Shown: piece by piece, positions 6,703-9,850 of the stretch | How positions within the stretch are numbered: position 1 is the stretch's first letter | Layout of the letters: the number at the start of each line of letters is the position of its first letter | The notes under the pieces: model-generated | What the model was told of the DNA's origin: nothing | What the model saw: only the letters and a program-made list of their open reading frames with translations | The model's database searches: none | Made by a program: the position numbers and the translations under genes | Assembly: GCA_013696065.1 (NCBI GenBank) | Contig: JACCZJ010000423.1 | Location: 1 to 9,850 of the forward strand | Length of the DNA: 9,850 nucleotides | Source: Nocardioidaceae bacterium | GTDB lineage: Bacteria; Actinomycetota; Actinomycetes; Propionibacteriales; Nocardioidaceae | Reading direction: 5' to 3'

Positions 6703-6734
6703 TTGACAAGAGAATACGAGTCAACGAGTATTGT
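6703..6734 (+). promoter_or_regulatory. Promoter/operator of the arsenic module
   Basis: TTGACA (6703-6708) is a perfect -35 box. The best -10 candidates are TATTGT (6729-6734, a long 20-base spacer) or GAGTAT (6726-6731, 17 bases). Dyads overlap it: AATAC (6713-6717) with GTATT (6728-6732), and TTGAC (6703-6707) with GTCAA (6720-6724). ACGAGT also repeats directly at 6716-6721 and 6724-6729. Such nested imperfect dyads over a promoter fit autoregulation by an ArsR-type protein. If TATTGT is used, transcription would start at about 6741, which bears on the start codon of the next gene. Confidence 0.55.
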
Positions 6735-6738
6735 GGCA

Positions 6739-7464
6739 ATGCTAGTTGAGGCATCTTTCAAGGCCCGGACCCCTTCGCTGCGTAGGAGAGCAGTGATCCA
6801 CTCAGCTCTGAGTGAACCGCACCGCCTGTCGATCGTTGACGAGCTGGTGTTGTCAGACCGCTCGCCCAATGAGCTCGGGGCCGCGCTCGACATCGGCTCC
6901 AATCTCCTCGCTCATCATTTGCGAGTCCTTGAAGACGCGAGATTGATCGAACGACGTGCCTCGTCGGCGGACGGTCGTCGCAAGTACTTGCACCTGCTTC
7001 CAGAGGGGTTAGAAGAAATGCATGCGCCCGCCGCATCTATTGTGGCCCGCAATGTTCTCTTCGTGTGTACGGCAAACTCGGCGAGGTCGCAACTGGCTGC
7101 CGCCATTTGGAACACACGGCATGCGGTGCCGGCCTCAAGTGCAGGAACGCGACCCGCTCAAGCAGTTCATCCCGGGGCGGTTGCGGCGGCGGCCAGAATC
7201 GGCCTCGATCTCAGCAATGCCCGACCGCGGTCGATTGACAAAGTCTCTAGTTCCCCCGATCTGGTGGTCACCGTCTGCGACGTTGCCCGGGAGGACCTCG
7301 ACCGACTACCCGCTGAGGCCACATTTCTGCACTGGTCGATTCCGGATCCGGCACCGGTCGGGACCGATCGAGCCTTCGACAAAGCGCTAGGCACCACAGG
7401 TGCGCGGGTCGAATCTCTCGCACCTTATGTCCGCCGGTTGCCAACCAAGGAGGTTGCTACATGA
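6739..7464 (+). CDS. ArsR-type HTH fused to arsenate reductase/LMW phosphatase domain
   Basis: This is a 241-residue two-domain protein. Residues about 12-95 form an ArsR-family winged HTH (ALSEPHRLSIVDELVLSD, then SNLLAHHLRVLEDARLIERR and a GRRKYLHLL wing). Residues about 104-235 are a low-molecular-weight tyrosine-phosphatase/arsenate reductase fold. They carry the P-loop C110-TANSA-R116-S, the DP acid D203 (SIPDPAPV), and C180 in VVTVCDVARED, near the place of a resolving cysteine. The HTH part contains no cysteine, so the classic ELCVCDL As(III) site is absent; the only cysteines are C110 and C180. ATG 6739 keeps the whole first helix. GTG 6793, with AGGAG ahead of it, is the alternative and fits a start of transcription near 6741. 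It overlaps the second arsC (ATGA) and probably regulates its own operon. No intact third redox cysteine is seen, so catalysis needs outside thiols or is lost. Confidence 0.88.
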   Translation: MLVEASFKARTPSLRRRAVIHSALSEPHRLSIVDELVLSDRSPNELGAALDIGSNLLAHHLRVLEDARLIERRASSADGRRKYLHLLPEGLEEMHAPAASIVARNVLFVCTANSARSQLAAAIWNTRHAVPASSAGTRPAQAVHPGAVAAAARIGLDLSNARPRSIDKVSSSPDLVVTVCDVAREDLDRLPAEATFLHWSIPDPAPVGTDRAFDKALGTTGARVESLAPYVRRLPTKEVAT

Positions 7465-8114
7465 GCGTCACAGACCCGGTCTCCACCGCCCCACTAGAGA
7501 CTCGTACTCTGATCCGCAGAGTCGCAAACCGCCTGTGCAGCGAGTTTGCCGGCACCTTCGGCGAAGAGACCATCCAACGCTATATTGTGGAGTCATACGC
7601 ATCTTTATCCGATGCCAAAGTGACGGGTTTCATCCCGCTATTCACCGAGCGCTTCACCCGTCAGCGCCTGAACGCGCTTGCCCGAGTCGAGGGAAAGGTG
7701 ACGACCGATAGGCCAATGGTCGTGTTCCTCTGCGTTCACAACGCCGGGCGTTCGCAGATGGCCGCAGGCTGGATGCAGCACCTCGCGGGAGAAGGTGTCG
7801 AGGTCTTTTCGGGCGGGTCGGATCCCGCAAGCGTGATCAACCACTCGGCGATCACCGCTATGGCCGAGATTGGAATCGACATTGCGGGGGAGTTCCCGAA
7901 GCCGTGGACCGATGAGATAGTACGCGCCGCCGACGTGATCGTGACGATGGGCTGCGGAGACGCCTGTCCGGTCTTCCCAGGCAAACGCTACTTGGACTGG
8001 GACGTCGCCGATCCCGCAGGCCTCCCACTCGAGCAGGTGCGGCCTATCCGCGACGACATCGGGGCACGCGTTCACTCCATCGCCGAGGAACTCGGAATTG
8101 CGCCGCGCCTCTAG
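7461..8114 (+). CDS. arsC: Arsenate reductase ArsC with N-terminal helical domain
   Basis: This is a 217-residue cytoplasmic enzyme that reduces arsenate to arsenite. The C-terminal part (about 85-215) is the LMW-phosphatase fold with P-loop C91-VHNAG-R97-SQMAAGW and acid D184 in VADPAG. C165 and C169 in MGCGDACPVFPGKRY, with C91, match the three-cysteine relay of thioredoxin-coupled arsenate reductases. Residues 1-80 form an all-helical extension (TLIRRVANRLCSEFAGTFGE, ending QRLNALARVEG) like that of the corynebacterial ArsC1' type. The start is ATG 7461 with AGGAGG 7 bases ahead, overlapping the upstream stop (ATGA), so the two reductase-type proteins are coupled. It is probably the main catalyst, while the fused copy upstream is regulatory. 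The electron donor cannot be fixed from sequence; thioredoxin is likely from the CxxxC pair. Confidence 0.92.
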   Translation: MSVTDPVSTAPLETRTLIRRVANRLCSEFAGTFGEETIQRYIVESYASLSDAKVTGFIPLFTERFTRQRLNALARVEGKVTTDRPMVVFLCVHNAGRSQMAAGWMQHLAGEGVEVFSGGSDPASVINHSAITAMAEIGIDIAGEFPKPWTDEIVRAADVIVTMGCGDACPVFPGKRYLDWDVADPAGLPLEQVRPIRDDIGARVHSIAEELGIAPRL

Positions 8115-8236
8115 ACACAATCAAACCCCAGCATCGATTTTTCGTGCAGCATGAGACCGATGGGCGAGGCCTGGCGCCGAGGCAAGCGCGACGTGATCGC
8201 AAAGTCCACCTCGACAAACGAACCGAAGGACTAGAT

Positions 8237-9628
8237 GTGTCTCGCCTGCTGATCATCGGAGGAAGCGATGCGGGGATCAGCGCGGGCCTGCGTGCGTGTG
8301 AGCTGGACGGCTCTGCCGAGGTGATCGTGGCGATAGCAGATGCCTACCCCAACTTCTCGATCTGCGGCTTGCCTTACTACATTTCAGGGGACGTTCCGGA
8401 CTGGCGCTCGCTTGCGCACAGGACCCTCGATGAACTCGAGCGAGCCGGGATGAGGATGCTTCTCGATCACACCGCCAGGGCTATCGACCCCGGCGCCAAG
8501 CGGGTGATCGTAACGGACTTGGGAGGAACGGAGCTAGAGCTCGGCTACGACCGACTCATCGTCGCCACCGGCGCCCAGCCCATCCGCCCGCCTATCCGGG
8601 GACTTGACTTGCCGGGAGTTCACGTTCTTCACACAATGCAAAACTCCTTTGCGGTGCATCAAGCCGCTCGCCGGCGCGGCACGGAATCTGCGGTAATCGT
8701 TGGCGCCGGCTACATTGGGCTGGAGCTGGCCGAGGCCCTTGGCGCACGAGGGTTGAAGGTCACTGTCGTTGAGCAGATGCAGGAGGTCTTGCCAACTGTT
8801 GATCCCGAGCTGGGGGCAGTGGTGCGTGGTGAGCTTGTCTCGCATGGGGTCGAGATCGTGACCGGCGTGCGAGTTGAGACCATCAGCGAGGAGGGAAAGG
8901 CGCTGACTGTCTACGGTACGCCCGGTCTGGAAAGGGCGGTTGATCTCGTGTTAGTGGTCGTGGGGGTGCGACCGGACAGCGCGCTCGCCGCGGCCTCTGG
9001 AGCAAGGATCGGCGTCAAAGGCGCCATCCGCACCAGCCGGCGGATGGAGATGAATCTACCCGACACGTTCGCGGCCGGCGACTGTACCGAGACATACCAT
9101 CGCATCCTGGGGGCCCCGACCTATCTACCCCTGGGAACCACGGCACACAAACAGGGCACGGTGGCTGGCGAGAACGCGGTCGGCGGCGATCGACTCTTTG
9201 AAGGCTCGCTCGGGACACAGGTAGTCAAGGTCTTCGAGCTAGCTGCTGCTCGCTCGGGCCTGCGGGACGGAGAGGCGAGAGATGCGGGCTTCGATCCGCT
9301 CACAGTCGGCTCTTCTGCTCTCGACCGCAAACTCTACTACCCGGGAGCGCGCGAACTCGCGATGCGAATCACGGGAGATCGCACGACTGGCCGATTGCTT
9401 GGTGCGCAGATCGTCGGGCACCGTGATGCTCAGGTCGCGAAACGAATCGATGTTCCCGCAGTTGCAATGTTTGGCGAAATGATGGTCGATGATTTCAACG
9501 ACCTGGACCTCAGCTACACACCTCCCTTCGGAAGCCCCTGGGACGCCGTCCAGATAGCGGCCCACAGATGGTCAAGGAAACATTTGAGTTCAGCGCGGAG
9601 CCCCGGGACTCTCGGCGCGCCGACGTGA
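8237..9628 (+). CDS. FAD-dependent CoA-disulfide-reductase-like oxidoreductase
   Basis: This is a 463-residue flavoprotein of the pyridine nucleotide-disulfide oxidoreductase family. Landmarks are an FAD-binding start (LLIIGGSDAGISAGLRA), the single active-site C43 in NFSICGLPYY, and VATGAQPIRPP (109-119). An NAD(P)H dinucleotide fold GAGYIGLELAEAL lies at 156-168 and the second FAD motif FAAGDCTE at 278-285. The dimerisation domain carries LSYTPPFGSPWDAVQIA (425-441). C43 and the YTPPF motif place it with CoA-disulfide reductases, NADH oxidases and related persulfide/polysulfide reductases. The start is GTG 8237 with AAGGA 6 bases ahead; an open frame to 8144 lacks a better start. It lies 122 bases after arsC on the same strand. 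It may regenerate a thiol for arsenate reduction, but this is inferred from position only. Confidence 0.9.
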   Translation: MSRLLIIGGSDAGISAGLRACELDGSAEVIVAIADAYPNFSICGLPYYISGDVPDWRSLAHRTLDELERAGMRMLLDHTARAIDPGAKRVIVTDLGGTELELGYDRLIVATGAQPIRPPIRGLDLPGVHVLHTMQNSFAVHQAARRRGTESAVIVGAGYIGLELAEALGARGLKVTVVEQMQEVLPTVDPELGAVVRGELVSHGVEIVTGVRVETISEEGKALTVYGTPGLERAVDLVLVVVGVRPDSALAAASGARIGVKGAIRTSRRMEMNLPDTFAAGDCTETYHRILGAPTYLPLGTTAHKQGTVAGENAVGGDRLFEGSLGTQVVKVFELAAARSGLRDGEARDAGFDPLTVGSSALDRKLYYPGARELAMRITGDRTTGRLLGAQIVGHRDAQVAKRIDVPAVAMFGEMMVDDFNDLDLSYTPPFGSPWDAVQIAAHRWSRKHLSSARSPGTLGAPT

Positions 9629-9656
9629 TCATCGTCTGAGCCGAACGAACCCTGCG

Positions 9657-9736
9657 GAGCTGGTCGAGCTGGAACTGCCACGACTCGACGGTGTCGCCCA
9701 GGCCTCCAATCAGCAGGACGTCCGGTCCTTCTGGCC
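9657..9736 (-). pseudogene. Alpha/beta hydrolase, short N-terminal remnant
   Basis: On the minus strand about 26 codons read PEGPDVLLIGGLGDTVESW and QFQLDQL, the first strand and oxyanion-hole region typical of alpha/beta hydrolases. No nucleophile-elbow GxSxG or later part follows: similarity ends at about 9657, just past the flavoprotein stop. The upstream part of the gene is cut at 9737, where the insertion-sequence end begins. The piece is non-functional, truncated on both sides. Confidence 0.6.
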
Positions 9737-9850
9737 TGACCCCCTGAAATCGGTCCACCGCGAGTGAGAGTCTTGATGCCTCGGAAGAGGCGGAAGGAGG
9801 ATCGTCGCGGTGAAGAGACGCAAGCACACACCCGACCAGGTGGTGCGCAA
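9737..9850 (+). mobile_element. IS3-family insertion sequence, left end, partial
   Basis: The element seems to start with TGACCCCCTGAAATCGGTCC at 9737, a TG-initiated terminal inverted repeat of the kind seen on actinobacterial IS3 elements. Its first gene, orfA, starts at 9810. The remaining part, including the right end and any 3-4 bp target duplication, is outside the window. The left boundary coincides with the break in the alpha/beta hydrolase fragment, which supports it as the insertion point. Confidence 0.65.
9810..9850 (+). CDS. IS3-family transposase OrfA, N-terminal fragment
   Basis: GTG 9810 is preceded at 9 bases by AAGGAGG and opens the frame MKRRKHTPDQVVRK, which runs off the window. 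This is the characteristic start of IS3-family OrfA proteins, where a (K/R)xHTPEQ(I/V)VRKL segment begins the HTH. The full protein would be about 90-100 residues and would bind the element ends together with OrfB. Only 13 complete codons are seen, so the call rests on this motif and on the terminal-repeat-like sequence ahead of it. Confidence 0.7.
   Translation, partial: MKRRKHTPDQVVR

Noticed and set aside
7638..8120. Minus-strand frame of 160 codons opposite arsC
   Set aside because: It is antisense to a gene with every catalytic residue in place, and has no motif or ribosome site of its own.
8144..8236. Longer start for the flavoprotein at 8144
   Set aside because: The added residues are not part of the FAD-binding fold. 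GTG 8237 has a well-placed AAGGA and begins right at the first beta strand.
1..9850. CRISPR array, tRNA, rRNA or riboswitch
   Set aside because: No regularly spaced repeats were seen, and no cloverleaf-like or conserved RNA sequence could be recognised by eye on either strand.

Overview
The window looks like a chromosome or accessory segment of a high-GC Actinomycetota. Base composition is strongly GC-rich, and GTG and TTG starts are common. Genes are coupled by 4-base overlaps (ATGA, GTGA). The TetR/small-membrane-protein/ABC set and the two-domain arsenate reductase are typical of actinobacteria. I cannot name a genus from sequence alone.

Layout. Positions 1-1014 hold the 3' end of a NarL-type two-component system: a histidine kinase tail with an apparent one-base deletion, then an intact LuxR-type response regulator. 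Positions 1015-2220 are a gene graveyard. A frameshifted C-terminus of a Na+/H+ antiporter lies on the minus strand, head-to-head with a 5'-truncated metallo-beta-lactamase-fold hydrolase on the plus strand. The hydrolase overlaps (GTGA) a broken arsenite methyltransferase (arsM) that carries frameshifts and an internal deletion. Positions 2221-5621 are an intact minus-strand operon: a 50-residue single-helix membrane protein, an ABC ATPase and an 818-residue FtsX/MacB-type permease. Its promoter has a clear TTGACA-17-TAAACT layout, with a perfect 15-bp palindrome inside the spacer. The divergent TetR regulator (5663-6277) is the obvious ligand of that palindrome.

Positions 6278-6702 contain no gene I can defend. 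From 6703 a plus-strand arsenic module begins with a promoter/operator. It encodes an ArsR-type HTH fused to a low-molecular-weight-phosphatase (arsenate reductase) domain. This overlaps (ATGA) a second arsenate reductase with an N-terminal helical extension, followed by a CoA-disulfide-reductase-like flavoprotein. The ArsR part has no cysteine, so As(III) sensing in the usual way is not possible there. No arsenite efflux pump is visible in the window, and the only arsM is dead.

The right edge holds a short piece of an alpha/beta-hydrolase gene on the minus strand. It is cut at 9737 by the left end of an IS3-type insertion sequence, whose OrfA begins at 9810 and runs off the window.

How the parts work together (inference). 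The ars module would reduce arsenate, with the flavoprotein possibly supplying reducing power, and the fusion protein would couple detection to regulation. The TetR/ABC operon is a separate self-regulated export system of unknown substrate. The decayed hydrolase-arsM pair suggests the strain once had a larger arsenic locus that was rearranged.
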